A stretch of 64,000 nucleotides of DNA. It comes from VAXT01 sp963794605 (lineage in GTDB: Bacteria; Actinomycetota; Thermoleophilia; Gaiellales; Gaiellaceae). The notes below the pieces were generated by a model that searched no databases, was not told the origin of the DNA, and worked only from the letters and a program-made list of their open reading frames with translations. Of this stretch, positions 1 to 9,462 are shown one piece after another. The stretch's first letter is position 1. Every line of letters starts with the position of its first letter. The DNA is taken from the NCBI GenBank assembly GCA_963794605.1, contig CAWCEN010000004.1, positions 372,001-436,000 of the forward strand, written 5' to 3'. Both the position numbers and the translations under genes were made by a program.

Positions 1-46
1 TCCCGTGAGTGTCTTTGGCACAGGCCAACGGTATCGTCCTGCGGCG

Positions 47-1003
47 ATGCCGGAGCTGCAGATTCAGACCTTTTCCGAGGAGCACCTCGACGGGGCGGCT
101 GCCCTGCTCGAGGAGCGACACGCCCGCCACCGAGCGGTCGAGCCGGGGCTGCCCGCAAACATCGACTACCGGTCTGAAATCGAGGTCTTGTGGGACATGG
201 ACGAGCGGTCCGGTGCGGCGGCGATCCGAGACGGCGTCCTCGTCGGCTACTTGCTCGGATCCCATCGCGGCGACGAGACCTGGGGCTCCAACATCTGGAT
301 CGAGTACGCGGGCCACGCGGTGAGCGAGGCAGAGCTCGTCCGGGATCTCTACGCGGTCGCGGCCGAGGAGTGGGTCGCTCGCGGGCGGGACCGCCACTAC
401 GTGCTCGTGCCCGCCACGGATCCCGAGCTCGTCGACGCCTGGTTCCGGCTTTCCTTCGGAGCACAGCACGCGGCAGCGATCCAGGGGACCCCGACGGAAA
501 CGGGCAGCCCGCCCGCGAACGTCGTCGTCAGGCGTGCGGCTCCGGACGACATCGACTCAGCGACGGCACTCGACCTGGAGCTACCGCGTCATCAGGAGCG
601 CTCACCCGTGTTCAGCCCGCTCGCGACGACCACGATCACCCAGGAGGATCGCGAGGAGTTTCTCTCCGACCTGGAAGACCCCGAGGTCGCGCTCTTCGTC
701 GCCGAGCTGGGCGGGAAGCTCGTGGGGGAGCTCCTGATGGTTCCCGTCGAGCGGTCGTCGATGCACGTCGGCCTCGCCCGTCCCGAGCGCGCCGCCTTCC
801 TGACCTTCGCCGCGACGCTCCCGGAGGCCCGGGGATCCGGGGCGGGCCTCGCACTGACGAATGCGGGCCTCGCCTGGGCCCGCGAGCAGGGCTACCCGGT
901 GACCGTCGTCGACTGGCGCGAGACGAACCTGCTCGCGTCGCGCTTCTGGCCTGCGCGCGGCTTCCGCCGAACCTTCCTCAGGCTCTACCGCTCGATCCCT
1001 TGA
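47..1003 (+). CDS. Tandem GNAT-family N-acetyltransferase
   Basis: A protein of about 318 residues made of two GNAT-like halves. The first covers roughly residues 1-150 and the second 160-318, where an acetyl-CoA loop-like stretch (LPEARGSGAGLALTNAG) precedes the typical closing pattern ASRFWPARGFRR. GNAT enzymes move an acyl group from acyl-CoA to an amine; the substrate cannot be read here. I chose the ATG at 47 because homology-like sequence begins there. A GTG at 5 would add 14 residues, and the reading frame could also extend left of the window, so the start is uncertain. The stop overlaps the TTG start of the next gene by four bases, which suggests translational coupling with the LarA-like gene. 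Confidence 0.75.
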   Translation: MPELQIQTFSEEHLDGAAALLEERHARHRAVEPGLPANIDYRSEIEVLWDMDERSGAAAIRDGVLVGYLLGSHRGDETWGSNIWIEYAGHAVSEAELVRDLYAVAAEEWVARGRDRHYVLVPATDPELVDAWFRLSFGAQHAAAIQGTPTETGSPPANVVVRRAAPDDIDSATALDLELPRHQERSPVFSPLATTTITQEDREEFLSDLEDPEVALFVAELGGKLVGELLMVPVERSSMHVGLARPERAAFLTFAATLPEARGSGAGLALTNAGLAWAREQGYPVTVVDWRETNLLASRFWPARGFRRTFLRLYRSIP

Positions 1004-2505
1004 GCCGCCTGCCGCTGGCGTACGGCTCCCGGCTCGCTCTCGTCGACGCGGGCGAGGACGCAGTGGTCATCGCACCGCCCCCGCCTGCGGAACCGATCGC
1101 CGACATCGCAGCGGCGGTTCGCGATGCGCTGCGCTTTCCGCTCGAGGGTCAGCCGCTCGAAACGCTGGTGCCGCGTGGCGGGCGGGCAACGATCGTCGTC
1201 GAGCCTCCGACGCTCCCGATCCCTGGCTCCCCGACCGATCCGCGCCGCACGGCGATCGCGGCGACGATGCTCGAGCTCGAGCGCGCCGGGGCGACGTTCG
1301 ACAAGCAGACGCTCCTCGTGGCCGGCGGGCTCGGCCGGCGCGCGGGCCACCGAGAGCTCGAGCTGCTCGTCCCGCCCGAGTTCGCGCGCCGCTTCCGGGG
1401 ACGGGTCGAGGTGCACGACGCGGAGCGCGACGATCTCGTCGAGCTTTCGGACATCGATCGTCCGCTCCGCATCCATCCAGCGCTCGCGGAAGCCGACGTG
1501 GTCGTTCCGGTGACCGCGGCGGAGACCGTGCTCAACGGCGGAGCTGCTGCACTGCTCGCCGCCGCCGACGCGCAGGCGCTCCGTTCGGCGAACGCGTACT
1601 CGCTGCTCGAGACCTCTGGGTCGAGCGGCTGGCGGCTCGCGCTCGGGCTCGAGCGCGCCCTGGCCCACCGCGTCGCACTGCTCGGCGTCTCGCTGACGCT
1701 GAACACGCCGGCGCTCGGGGGCGTCCTCCACGGTTACCCCCACGACCGCGAGGCGGTGCGCCGCATCGCGAACTTCCCCCTCGGTGGGCTGTTCGGCCTC
1801 CTCCCCGGGCCCGTCCGCCGTGGAGTGCTCCGCCGTCTGCCGAGCGAGCTGTCGGCCTCCGCGGTCTTTGCCGGGCCACCCTCGGTCGCCCACGCGGAAG
1901 CCCTGCTACGCGGCGTCGAGTCGAAGGCCAGCAGGCTCGAGGAGCGCCTCGACGTGATCTGCATCGGCGTGCCGCACACGACGCAGATGCTCCCGCGCGA
2001 GGCTCCGAATCCGACCTCGGCCGCGTACCTCGCCCTCGGGCTCGCTCTCCGGCTCTGGCGGGACGAGTTCCCGGTCAACGAGGGCGGCACCGCGATTCTC
2101 CTCAGCCGCTTCACGAAAAGGTTCCCGCACCCGACGCAGCAGCCGTACCGCGCGCTCTTCCAGGCGGCGCGGTCGAGCGGAGCGCGCGACCCGGAGGATC
2201 TCGCCGAAGCTGAGCAGCTGGCCGGCTCCAACGAGCACGCGATCGAGACCTACCGTGCAGGCCGCTCGTGCCACCCGTTGCTTCCCTTCGCCGAGTGGTC
2301 CGCGTGCCAGCCCGCGATCGAGCGCCTCGGCGCGGTCCTCATCGCCGGTTGCCGGGACGCAACCGCGGCGCGCCAGCTCGGGTTCGTGCCGACACACGGC
2401 ATCGGGCCTGCCCTCGCAATGGCACACGGCCGCGCCGCCGGTCCGCCGCGCATCGGCTACCTCCTGTCTCCTCCGTACTTTCCGCTGCAAGTAAGCGCGG
2501 GCTAG
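1000..2505 (+). CDS. LarA-like (DUF2088) protein, nickel-dependent racemase family
   Basis: A protein of about 501 residues starting at a TTG that overlaps the previous stop (TTGA). The order of motifs resembles LarA: LAYGS near the N terminus, a VVEPPTLPIPGSPTDPRR segment where LarA carries its D-x-T-R-P cofactor-binding motif, AGHRELELL and EVHDAERDDL histidine motifs around residues 120-145, and ADVVVPVTAAE near 170. LarA interconverts lactate enantiomers with a nickel-pincer cofactor, and related proteins act on other 2-hydroxyacids. The canonical residues are only partly kept, and no cofactor genes (larB, larC, larE) are in view, so lactate racemase activity should not be assumed. Much longer in-frame starts upstream lie inside the acetyltransferase gene and are not credible. 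Confidence 0.65.
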   Translation: MSRLPLAYGSRLALVDAGEDAVVIAPPPPAEPIADIAAAVRDALRFPLEGQPLETLVPRGGRATIVVEPPTLPIPGSPTDPRRTAIAATMLELERAGATFDKQTLLVAGGLGRRAGHRELELLVPPEFARRFRGRVEVHDAERDDLVELSDIDRPLRIHPALAEADVVVPVTAAETVLNGGAAALLAAADAQALRSANAYSLLETSGSSGWRLALGLERALAHRVALLGVSLTLNTPALGGVLHGYPHDREAVRRIANFPLGGLFGLLPGPVRRGVLRRLPSELSASAVFAGPPSVAHAEALLRGVESKASRLEERLDVICIGVPHTTQMLPREAPNPTSAAYLALGLALRLWRDEFPVNEGGTAILLSRFTKRFPHPTQQPYRALFQAARSSGARDPEDLAEAEQLAGSNEHAIETYRAGRSCHPLLPFAEWSACQPAIERLGAVLIAGCRDATAARQLGFVPTHGIGPALAMAHGRAAGPPRIGYLLSPPYFPLQVSAG

Positions 2506-2544
2506 TCCACGCCGACTGAGGCGTCGCTTGCGATGCCGTTTTCA

Positions 2545-2569
2545 GGATGCTGAGCTCTGCTCAGCATCC
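2545..2569. terminator. Hairpin, first copy, between larA-like and livF
   Basis: Perfect 11-bp stem GGATGCTGAGC / GCTCAGCATCC with a three-base loop, flanked by a weaker TTTCAG/CTGAAA extension. It sits between convergent genes and could stop transcription from either side. There is no T-run, so intrinsic termination is an inference from position and symmetry. Confidence 0.55.
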
Positions 2570-2641
2570 GTCTGAAATGACCGGTCGACCCGATCGGATC
2601 AGTCGACCCCGACTGAGGCGTCGCTTGCGATGCCGTTTTCA

Positions 2642-2666
2642 GGATGCTGAGCTCTGCTCAGCATCC
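2642..2666. terminator. Hairpin, second copy, downstream of livF
   Basis: Identical to the hairpin 97 bp to the left (11-bp stem, three-base loop). It lies 30 bp beyond the livF stop on the minus strand and is the likely end of the liv transcript. It lacks a T-run in both directions. Confidence 0.55.
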
Positions 2667-2695
2667 GTCTGAAATGACCGGTCGACCCGATCGGA

Positions 2696-3451
2696 TCAGT
2701 CGACCCCGAGGTACGTCTGCTTGACCTTCTCGTTCTCGCGGAGCGCTTTTGCGTTGTCCGAGAGCGCGATCGAGCCGGTCTCCATCACGTACCCACGGTC
2801 GGCGACGTCGAGCGCCATCAACGCGTTCTGTTCGACGAGGAGGATCGTCGTCCCCTGCTGGCTGATCTCCTGGATGATCTCGAAGATCTTCTCGACGAAG
2901 ATCGGCGCGAGGCCCATCGACGGCTCGTCGAGCATCAAGAGCTTCGGCTGAGCCATCAGTGCCCGGCCGATCGCGCACATCTGCTGCTCGCCGCCGGACA
3001 TCGTCCCGGCCTTCTGGTGGCGCCGCTCGGCGAGGCGCGGGAAGAGCTCGAACACGCGGTCGATCGACTCCTTGATCCCGGTCCGATCGCCCCGTTGGTA
3101 CGCCCCCATCTCCAGGTTCTCGATCACGCTCATGCGGGGAAAGAGGCGTCGGCCCTCGGGTGACTGGCTGATGCCCATCTTGACCACGCTGTGCGGGGAC
3201 TCGTTCGTGATGTCCTTGCCCTGGAACGAGATCGTCCCCTCGCGCGGATGGTTGAGCCCGTTGATCGAGCGCAGCGTCGTCGACTTGCCCGCGCCGTTCG
3301 CGCCGATCAGCGTCACGATCTCTCCGTCGCGCACTTCGATCGAGATGCCCTTCAACGCCTCGATCGACCCGTAGAAGGTGTGGATCTCCTTCAGCTCGAG
3401 GATCGACCGGCCGGTGTCCGCGGTCGTCGGTCGAGGCTCCGTCGCCGCCAT
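2696..3451 (-). CDS. livF: Branched-chain amino acid ABC transporter ATPase LivF
   Basis: A 251-residue ABC ATPase. Walker A GANGAGKST is at about 50-58, the Q-loop region with QSPEGRRLFPRMSV at 96-109, signature MSGGEQQ at 151-157 and Walker B LLMLDEPS at 171-178. The PEGR-x-LFP pattern is characteristic of LivF. It pairs with LivG on the cytoplasmic face of the LivHM permease and powers uptake of leucine, isoleucine, valine or related compounds. The start overlaps the livG stop by one base (TGATG). It is the last gene of a five-gene operon, and its final codons lie in the right copy of the 97-bp duplication. Confidence 0.95.
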   Translation of the reverse strand: MAATEPRPTTADTGRSILELKEIHTFYGSIEALKGISIEVRDGEIVTLIGANGAGKSTTLRSINGLNHPREGTISFQGKDITNESPHSVVKMGISQSPEGRRLFPRMSVIENLEMGAYQRGDRTGIKESIDRVFELFPRLAERRHQKAGTMSGGEQQMCAIGRALMAQPKLLMLDEPSMGLAPIFVEKIFEIIQEISQQGTTILLVEQNALMALDVADRGYVMETGSIALSDNAKALRENEKVKQTYLGVD

Positions 3452-4224
3452 CAGGTCACCGCCGCCGTACCGAGGTACGCCTCGATCACGCGCTCGTCGC
3501 TCTGCACCTCTTGTGGGCTCCCTTCCGCGATCTTCTCACCGTAGTCGAGGACGGTCACGCGCTCCGAGATCCCCATCACGACCCGCATGTCGTGCTCGAT
3601 CATCAGGACGGTCAAGCCCTGTTCTTCCCGGAGCTTGGCGACGAACGCCGTGAACTCGGCCGTCTCCTGTGGGTTCATACCGGCCGTGGGCTCGTCGAGC
3701 AGCAGGAGCTTGGGCTCGGTTCCGAGCGCCCGTGCGACCTCGAGCCGCCGCTGGTCGCCGTACGAGAGGTTGCGCGCGTACTCGTCGTCGCGACCCCGGA
3801 GGCCGCTGAACTCGAGCAGGTCATGGGCCTTCTCCCGAGCGGCGATCTCCTCGCGCTTCAGCGACGGAGGCTTGATCACCGCCCGCAGGATGCCGCCCTT
3901 CAGCCGGGAGTGCATGCCGACGAGCACGTTCTCGAGCGAGGTCATGCTCTGGAAGAGCCGGATGTTCTGGAACGTCCGCCCGATGCCTCGCTCTGTGATC
4001 GCGTGCGGCGGCTTGCCCGTGACGTCGTGGCCGTCGAACACGATCTGGCCCGCGGTCGGCTTGTACACGCCGGTGAGCATGTTGAAAAAGGTCGTCTTGC
4101 CGGCGCCGTTCGGCCCGATCAGGCTGACGATCGTCCGCTCCGGGATCGTGAAGTCGACGTCGTTCACGGCGACGAGACCGCCGAACTCCTTGCGTACGCC
4201 CACGGCTGTCAGCAGATCGGCCAT
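3451..4224 (-). CDS. livG: Branched-chain amino acid ABC transporter ATPase LivG
   Basis: A 257-residue ABC ATPase. Walker A GPNGAGKTT lies at 37-45, followed by the LivG-type GIGRTFQNIRLF Q-loop, signature LSYGDQRRLE, Walker B LLLLDEPTAGM and the C-terminal IEHDMRVVMGISERVTVLD block. It partners with LivF under the LivHM channel. I chose the ATG at 4224 because the ABC fold starts immediately after it; longer frames run back into livM. The gap from the livM stop is two bases, and the stop overlaps the livF start. A second, isolated livG copy lies at 41105-41812. Confidence 0.95.
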   Translation of the reverse strand: MADLLTAVGVRKEFGGLVAVNDVDFTIPERTIVSLIGPNGAGKTTFFNMLTGVYKPTAGQIVFDGHDVTGKPPHAITERGIGRTFQNIRLFQSMTSLENVLVGMHSRLKGGILRAVIKPPSLKREEIAAREKAHDLLEFSGLRGRDDEYARNLSYGDQRRLEVARALGTEPKLLLLDEPTAGMNPQETAEFTAFVAKLREEQGLTVLMIEHDMRVVMGISERVTVLDYGEKIAEGSPQEVQSDERVIEAYLGTAAVT

Positions 4225-4226
4225 GG

Positions 4227-5597
4227 CTACTCGTGGGTCACGTCGTACAGAGGCTGGTCTTGAACGCCTTCCCGGAACTCTTGCTTTCGGCGCTCGCTCG
4301 GAATGAGCCCCTCCGGCCTGAACAGCATCGTCAGGACGAGGATGATCCCGAAGATCCCCGACGTGTAGAGCGGCACGTCGATGTCCTTCCCGAAGACGAA
4401 GTCGCTGACGCCGTTCTTGTTCATCCAGGCGCCGATGTTCGCGAGCCCCTCCTGGTTCAGGTATGAGAGGAAGGCCGCGCCGACGATGACGCCCCAGATG
4501 TTGCCCATCCCGCCGAGGATGACCATGCAGAGGATGAAGACGGAGATGTTGAAGTAGAAGTCCCCGGGGAAGGTCCCGCCCTTGAAGCTCCCGTAGTAGG
4601 CGCCGGCGACGCCGCCGAAAAACGCGCCGCCCGCATAGGCCCACGTCTTCGTCCTCATCAGCGGGACGCCCATCGCGGCGGCGGCCGTCTCGTCCTCACG
4701 GATCGCGATCCAGGCTCGCCCGAGGCGGGAGTCACGCAGCCGGGCCGAGCAGAAGACGGTGACCAGGACGAGAAACAGCGCCGTCCAGTAGAAAAGCCGC
4801 GTCGAGTTCGGCGAGCTCAGGTAATCCGATGGGAGCCCGACGGCGTCGTGCAGGGTGTTGCCGAAGCCCGGCGGGTCGATCGGGTTGATCCCCTGGGGGC
4901 CGTTCGTGATGTTGTGCCCGAACAGGTTGTCGCCGTTGTTGGCGATCTGGGGCATGATCTCGCCGAAGCCGAGCGTCACGATCGCGAGGTAGTCGCCGCG
5001 CAGACGCAACGTCGGGAAGCCGATCAAGATACCGGCGACGGTCGCGAACACCCCGGCGATCACGAGCACGAGCCAGATCGAGATGTGAAAGCCGGGCGTC
5101 GTGGGGGCAACGCCGACGCCGCCGGCGTGCACGGTGACGTTCGAGAAATGCTGCGATGCGAACCACGCGACCGTGTACGCACCCATGGCGTAGAACGCGA
5201 CGTAGCCGAGGTCGAGCAGTCCGGCGTAGCCCACGACGATGTTCAGGCCGAGGGCCATCATGATGAAGATCAGCATCGTCACGCCCGTGTCGACGCTCGG
5301 GAAGTTGCCGAAGACGAGCACGTCGAACAGGTCCGGCTGGTAGATCGGATAGAGAACCGCGATCAGGATTACGCCGAGCGGTACGACCCATTTTCCGAGC
5401 GGGAGCACGTCCCAGGCCGGGATGTAGAGCGCGATGAAGATGAGGGCGGCGACGATCAGGCCGAGCGACGCAGAGCCCGTGATCGCGAGGACGAAGAACG
5501 CGGGGAGCCCGACGATCGCAGCCCGTTTTGCCCGCGGCATCGACTGGCGCTTCAGCTCCGGGGTCTTTTCCCGGACGGCCTGCATCCCGGGAGCCAC
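4227..5597 (-). CDS. livM: Branched-chain amino acid ABC transporter permease LivM
   Basis: A 456-residue, very hydrophobic protein with about ten membrane segments. The LivM signature region GYAGLLDLGYVAFYAMGAYT is at about 165-185, and the cytoplasmic loop SRLGRAWIAIREDETAAAAMG contacts the ATPases. It forms the translocation channel with LivH. The upstream-most start is a GTG overlapping the livH stop (TAGTG arrangement); an ATG four codons later is the alternative. The N terminus carries an extra hydrophobic pair and a charged leader of about 25 residues, making it longer than classic LivM. The C-terminal tail after residue 425 is hydrophilic. Confidence 0.93.
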   Translation of the reverse strand: MAPGMQAVREKTPELKRQSMPRAKRAAIVGLPAFFVLAITGSASLGLIVAALIFIALYIPAWDVLPLGKWVVPLGVILIAVLYPIYQPDLFDVLVFGNFPSVDTGVTMLIFIMMALGLNIVVGYAGLLDLGYVAFYAMGAYTVAWFASQHFSNVTVHAGGVGVAPTTPGFHISIWLVLVIAGVFATVAGILIGFPTLRLRGDYLAIVTLGFGEIMPQIANNGDNLFGHNITNGPQGINPIDPPGFGNTLHDAVGLPSDYLSSPNSTRLFYWTALFLVLVTVFCSARLRDSRLGRAWIAIREDETAAAAMGVPLMRTKTWAYAGGAFFGGVAGAYYGSFKGGTFPGDFYFNISVFILCMVILGGMGNIWGVIVGAAFLSYLNQEGLANIGAWMNKNGVSDFVFGKDIDVPLYTSGIFGIILVLTMLFRPEGLIPSERRKQEFREGVQDQPLYDVTHE

Positions 5598-6646
5598 TAC
5601 GCGCCCTCCGGAGTACGCTCCCCGAGCAGACCCTCCGGCCGGAAGACGAGGATCAGGATCAGGATCGCGAAGATGATCGACTGGGTCCAGTCGCTTCCGG
5701 GCGCGTGCCAGCCGAGCCCGTTGTTGAACGACTCGACGAAGCCGATCACGAGCCCGCCGAGCACCGCTCCGGGAAGGTTTCCGATCCCGCCGAGCACCGC
5801 GGCCGTGAACGCGATCAGGCCGACGCGGAACCCCTCCGTGTAGCGGATGTTCGTGATGTAGAGCGCGTAGAGGAGGGCCGCCGAACCGGCGAGCGAGCCG
5901 GCGAGGAAGAACGTGAACGAGATCGTGCGGTTGACGTTGATGCCCATCATCGCCGCGGCATCACGGTCCTGAGCCGTCGCCCGCATCGCCTTCCCGTGAC
6001 GCGTCCGCTGGACGAGCCACATGAGCGCGAGGAGCACCGGGATCGTGAACAGCACCACGATGAATCGGTTCCACGTGTAGGGAACGCCGCCGATCGTGAA
6101 CACCGTCCCGTGCGGGAGGATGTCCGGCACGGACGTGGGCCGAGCGCCTTTCCAGACGAGGCCGATGTTCTGGAGGATGAACGACATCCCGATCGCGGTG
6201 ATCAGTGGCGCCAACCGCGGGGCGTTACGTAACCGCCGGTACGCGACGAGCTCGATCGTCGTGTTGATCGTGGCGCAGAAGGCCATCGCGATCAGGAGCA
6301 TGAGCAGGATGAAGAGCCACAGCACTGCGCCCGACTTGTCCACGAGCGCCCACGACGTGACCATCGTCGCGACCAGCATCCCGCCGAGCATGAAGACGTC
6401 GCCGTGCGCGAAGTTGATCAGCTCGAGGATGCCGTAGACGAGCGAGTAGCCGATCGCCACGAGCCCGTAGACGCACCCGTTCGTGAGCCCGATCAGGAAC
6501 AGGTTGTAGAAGTCAGCCGGGGCCTTGATGAAGTTGATGAGCAGCCACAGCCCGACGACGGCCACGAGGAGCAGCCCGATGAGCGTGAGCACGTCGGGCC
6601 GGTACCCAGGCCGCCCCACACGGATCCTCGCCTGCTCGGTCGCCAT
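5597..6646 (-). CDS. livH: Branched-chain amino acid ABC transporter permease LivH
   Basis: A 349-residue membrane protein with about eight to nine helices. It shows the LivH hallmark GLTNGCVYGLVAIGYSLVYG followed by ELINFAHGDVFMLG, the coupling loop RHGKAMRATAQDRDAAAMMG, and the late GGIGNLPGAVLGGLVIGFVE segment. With LivM it makes the inner-membrane pore for branched-chain amino acids. A 64-bp gap holding a strong hairpin separates it from livK upstream. Its stop overlaps the livM GTG start. Confidence 0.95.
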   Translation of the reverse strand: MATEQARIRVGRPGYRPDVLTLIGLLLVAVVGLWLLINFIKAPADFYNLFLIGLTNGCVYGLVAIGYSLVYGILELINFAHGDVFMLGGMLVATMVTSWALVDKSGAVLWLFILLMLLIAMAFCATINTTIELVAYRRLRNAPRLAPLITAIGMSFILQNIGLVWKGARPTSVPDILPHGTVFTIGGVPYTWNRFIVVLFTIPVLLALMWLVQRTRHGKAMRATAQDRDAAAMMGINVNRTISFTFFLAGSLAGSAALLYALYITNIRYTEGFRVGLIAFTAAVLGGIGNLPGAVLGGLVIGFVESFNNGLGWHAPGSDWTQSIIFAILILILVFRPEGLLGERTPEGA

Positions 6647-6662
6647 TGCCCTCCTGAAACGC

Positions 6663-6691
6663 GCTGGGGGAGGATCGTGTCCTCCCCCAGC
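6663..6691 (-). terminator. Intercistronic hairpin between livK and livH
   Basis: Perfect 12-bp stem GCTGGGGGAGGA / TCCTCCCCCAGC around a five-base loop, in the livK-livH gap. Such hairpins after the binding-protein gene often cause partial termination or protect the upstream message, giving more binding protein than permease. No T-run follows on the minus strand, so a stabilising or attenuating role is as likely as full termination. Confidence 0.65.
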
Positions 6692-6710
6692 CTAGGACTG
6701 CTCTAGCCGC

Positions 6711-8033
6711 TTAGCCCTTCACGAAACTCAGCTCAGGCGTGATCGTCTTCACGAACACGCCCTTCTGGCCCTTGACCTGCCAGACGCCCACCGTGCCGAG
6801 CGTCGTGTCGCCGTTCTCGTCGATCTTGAAGTTGCCCAGGATCCCGTCCTTCACGTCCTGGTTGAACAGGTGCTCTGCGACTTGGTTGCGCTCACCGTTC
6901 GCCTCGTCGATCGCCGTCAGCAGGATGTCCGCAGCCTGCGCCGCGTAGTTCGTGTATGGATCCGGCTCCTTGCCGTTCTCCTTCGTGAAGTCCTCGACGA
7001 AGGTCTTGCCTGCGCCCGTCAGCTGGTCGGACGGGATGCCCGGCTGCGTGATGAACATGCCCTCTGAGGCCGGGCCGGACGTCTTGATCGTCGCCGCGTC
7101 GATCGGCGTGAATCCGTCGGGGGCGAAGAGCGTCACGTTCGAGCCCAGACCCGCACGCAGGTCCTTGATCAGCTTGCCGCCGTTGTTGCAGATGATGCCG
7201 CCGAGGAAGACCGCGTCCGCACCTGACTGCTTGATCTTGGTCGCGATCGCGTCGTAGCTCGACGCATTCTTGTCCCACGCCGCGGGCTGCCCCGGAACGG
7301 TGGAGATGCCCAGCTTCTTGGCGTAGTTGATGAACAGGGTGGCGATTCCGTTGCCGTACGTCTCCTTGTCCGTCAGGACGTACACCTTCTTGAAGCCCTG
7401 GTCCTTCGCGAACTGCGCGTCGGCCGCGCCCTGGAACTGGTCGTTCCACACGACGCGGGCGTAGTTCCGCTTACCGGTCGGGTAATAGACGTCCGGCTCG
7501 CCCGACTCGGTGCCCGGCCCGCTGATCGTCAGCCCCGGGTACGTGTTCGCCGGGCTCACGTATGCGAGCGGACCGCTCACGGCGCGGTTGGCGATCGGAA
7601 TCTCGAGCTTCGCGCACCCTGAGTTGAACGTCCCGATGACACCGATGACGTCCGGGTTGTTCGCATAGGCCCGGGCGTTCGCCGTGCACTTGGCCGAGTC
7701 CCAGCTACCGGCCTGCGCAGTCGAGTCGTCGCAGGACTGGAAGCCGATGTTTTTGCCCCCGGCCTTCCAGTCGTGCTGCTTGAGAATGAACTCCACGGCC
7801 TGCGCCATCTCGGTCGTCAGCGCTCGGTTGGAGCCCTGGAGTGGCAGATCCGAGGCGATGATCAGCTCGGGATCCCCGCTGCCCTCGTACTCGATCGGCT
7901 CGCACGATGCGGATGGCAGCGCCGTAGCCGACCCGCCGCCTCCGTCGTCACCGCCGCCTCCGCAGCCTGCCGCGAGCAAGGCAAGCGGGATTGCGACCAG
8001 TAGCGCTGCTACTAGCAATCCAGATTTCTTCAC
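6711..8033 (-). CDS. livK: Branched-chain amino acid ABC transporter substrate-binding lipoprotein
   Basis: A 440-residue type I periplasmic-binding protein. It begins with KKSG, a hydrophobic stretch and the lipobox LAAGC at about residues 19-23, so it should be a lipid-anchored extracytoplasmic receptor. Typical LivJ/K-fold elements follow, such as DDSTAQAGSWDSAK, GVIGTFNSGCAKLEIPIAN and VYVLTDKETYGNG. I chose the GTG at 8033 because it directly precedes the signal peptide and has GGAGGAGGG about seven bases upstream; an in-frame ATG 26 codons earlier would bury the signal. The lipobox is followed by a glycine-rich linker (GGGGDDGGGGS). It heads the liv operon. The exact ligand cannot be told from sequence. 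Confidence 0.93.
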   Translation of the reverse strand: MKKSGLLVAALLVAIPLALLAAGCGGGGDDGGGGSATALPSASCEPIEYEGSGDPELIIASDLPLQGSNRALTTEMAQAVEFILKQHDWKAGGKNIGFQSCDDSTAQAGSWDSAKCTANARAYANNPDVIGVIGTFNSGCAKLEIPIANRAVSGPLAYVSPANTYPGLTISGPGTESGEPDVYYPTGKRNYARVVWNDQFQGAADAQFAKDQGFKKVYVLTDKETYGNGIATLFINYAKKLGISTVPGQPAAWDKNASSYDAIATKIKQSGADAVFLGGIICNNGGKLIKDLRAGLGSNVTLFAPDGFTPIDAATIKTSGPASEGMFITQPGIPSDQLTGAGKTFVEDFTKENGKEPDPYTNYAAQAADILLTAIDEANGERNQVAEHLFNQDVKDGILGNFKIDENGDTTLGTVGVWQVKGQKGVFVKTITPELSFVKG

Positions 8034-8110
8034 GTGCTGTCCCTCCTCCGTCACGGGTTGCACCTCGGCGGATCGACAGCCGCAACAGGGGGTCGGCCCG
8101 CGAGGGGGCA

Positions 8111-8139
8111 AGTATCGAGGGAATCACCCGCTCTTTCAA
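8111..8139 (-). promoter_or_regulatory. Candidate promoter of the liv operon
   Basis: On the minus strand TTGAAA (8139-8134) and GATACT (8116-8111) are separated by exactly 17 bp, a good match to a housekeeping sigma promoter. Transcription would start near 8104 and leave a leader of about 70 bases before the livK GTG. Confidence 0.55.
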
Positions 8140-8217
8140 CCCCCCTACGTCGAGGGTACCTGGGCGGTGCACGAGACGCCATTTGTACGGAACCGTTGCC
8201 GGCTCGAGTCGGAAGGA

Positions 8218-8302
8218 TGCGGCGGGTGGGATTCGAACCCACACGTCCCCAAGGGACAATGGCTTTTGAGGCCATCATGTCTACCGGTTCCATCACCGCC
8301 GC
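8218..8302 (-). tRNA. tRNA-Leu, anticodon CAA
   Basis: An 85-base class II tRNA. The acceptor stem pairs GCGGCGG with CCGCCGC, followed by discriminator A. The anticodon arm is ATGGC-CTCAAAA-GCCAT with anticodon CAA, which reads UUG leucine codons. A long variable arm GTCCC-TTG-GGGAC is typical of leucine tRNAs, and the T arm is GTGGG-TTCGAAT-CCCAC. The 3' CCA is not encoded. The gene lies between the liv operon and the divergent phosphofructokinase gene. Confidence 0.97.
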
Positions 8303-8311
8303 ATGGGACTG

Positions 8312-8317
8312 ATTGTA
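8312..8317 (-). promoter_or_regulatory. Possible -10 element of tRNA-Leu
   Basis: TACAAT on the minus strand ends ten bases before the mature 5' end of tRNA-Leu, the right place for a -10 box. No convincing -35 box is visible; the region 17-18 bp upstream falls within the palindrome at 8338-8355. Confidence 0.4.
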
Positions 8318-8337
8318 GCTGGGGGACGGGACGATCT

Positions 8338-8355
8338 GTTGTCGGAACCGACAAC
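8338..8355. promoter_or_regulatory. Perfect 18-bp palindrome, candidate operator
   Basis: GTTGTCGG-AA-CCGACAAC, eight-base arms around two central bases, ends 26 bp before the GTG of the phosphofructokinase gene and lies where the -35 of the divergent tRNA-Leu would be. Its size and symmetry fit a dimeric repressor or activator site. The regulator is unknown and none is encoded nearby. Confidence 0.5.
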
Positions 8356-8381
8356 GAAGCGGTCGTGGAAGACTCTGCGCC

Positions 8382-9420
<1,039 letters not shown>

Positions 9421-9422
<2 letters not shown>

Positions 9423-9451
9423 CGGGGCCCGAAGCGAAGCGAGGGCCCGCT
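9421..9451. terminator. Terminator between pfp and the DyP gene
   Basis: Stem AGCGGGGCCC / GGGCCCGCT with one bulged G and a 12-base loop that itself holds GAAGCGAAGCGA. It starts at the pfp stop codon and lies between convergent genes. The tail on the plus strand is TTCTGTGT, a weak T-run. Confidence 0.6.
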
Positions 9452-9462
9452 TCTGTGTCCAC

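Larger units (their letters stand above)
2514..2707. repeat. 97-bp perfect tandem duplication covering the livF 3' end
   Basis: Two identical copies lie head to tail, 2514-2610 and 2611-2707. Identity extends a couple of bases beyond each side. The unit contains a hairpin, a second small inverted repeat (GGTCGAC/GTCGACC), and the last codons and stop of livF. The right-hand copy is part of the functional gene. The left-hand copy repeats the gene tail and its trailer between two convergent genes, so it looks like a recent local duplication. Confidence 0.95.

Noticed and set aside
190..999. Long upstream start for the LarA-like gene
   Set aside because: Overlaps the acetyltransferase gene completely and encodes low-complexity Arg/Gly sequence; the TTG at 1000 is favoured by the four-base stop overlap.
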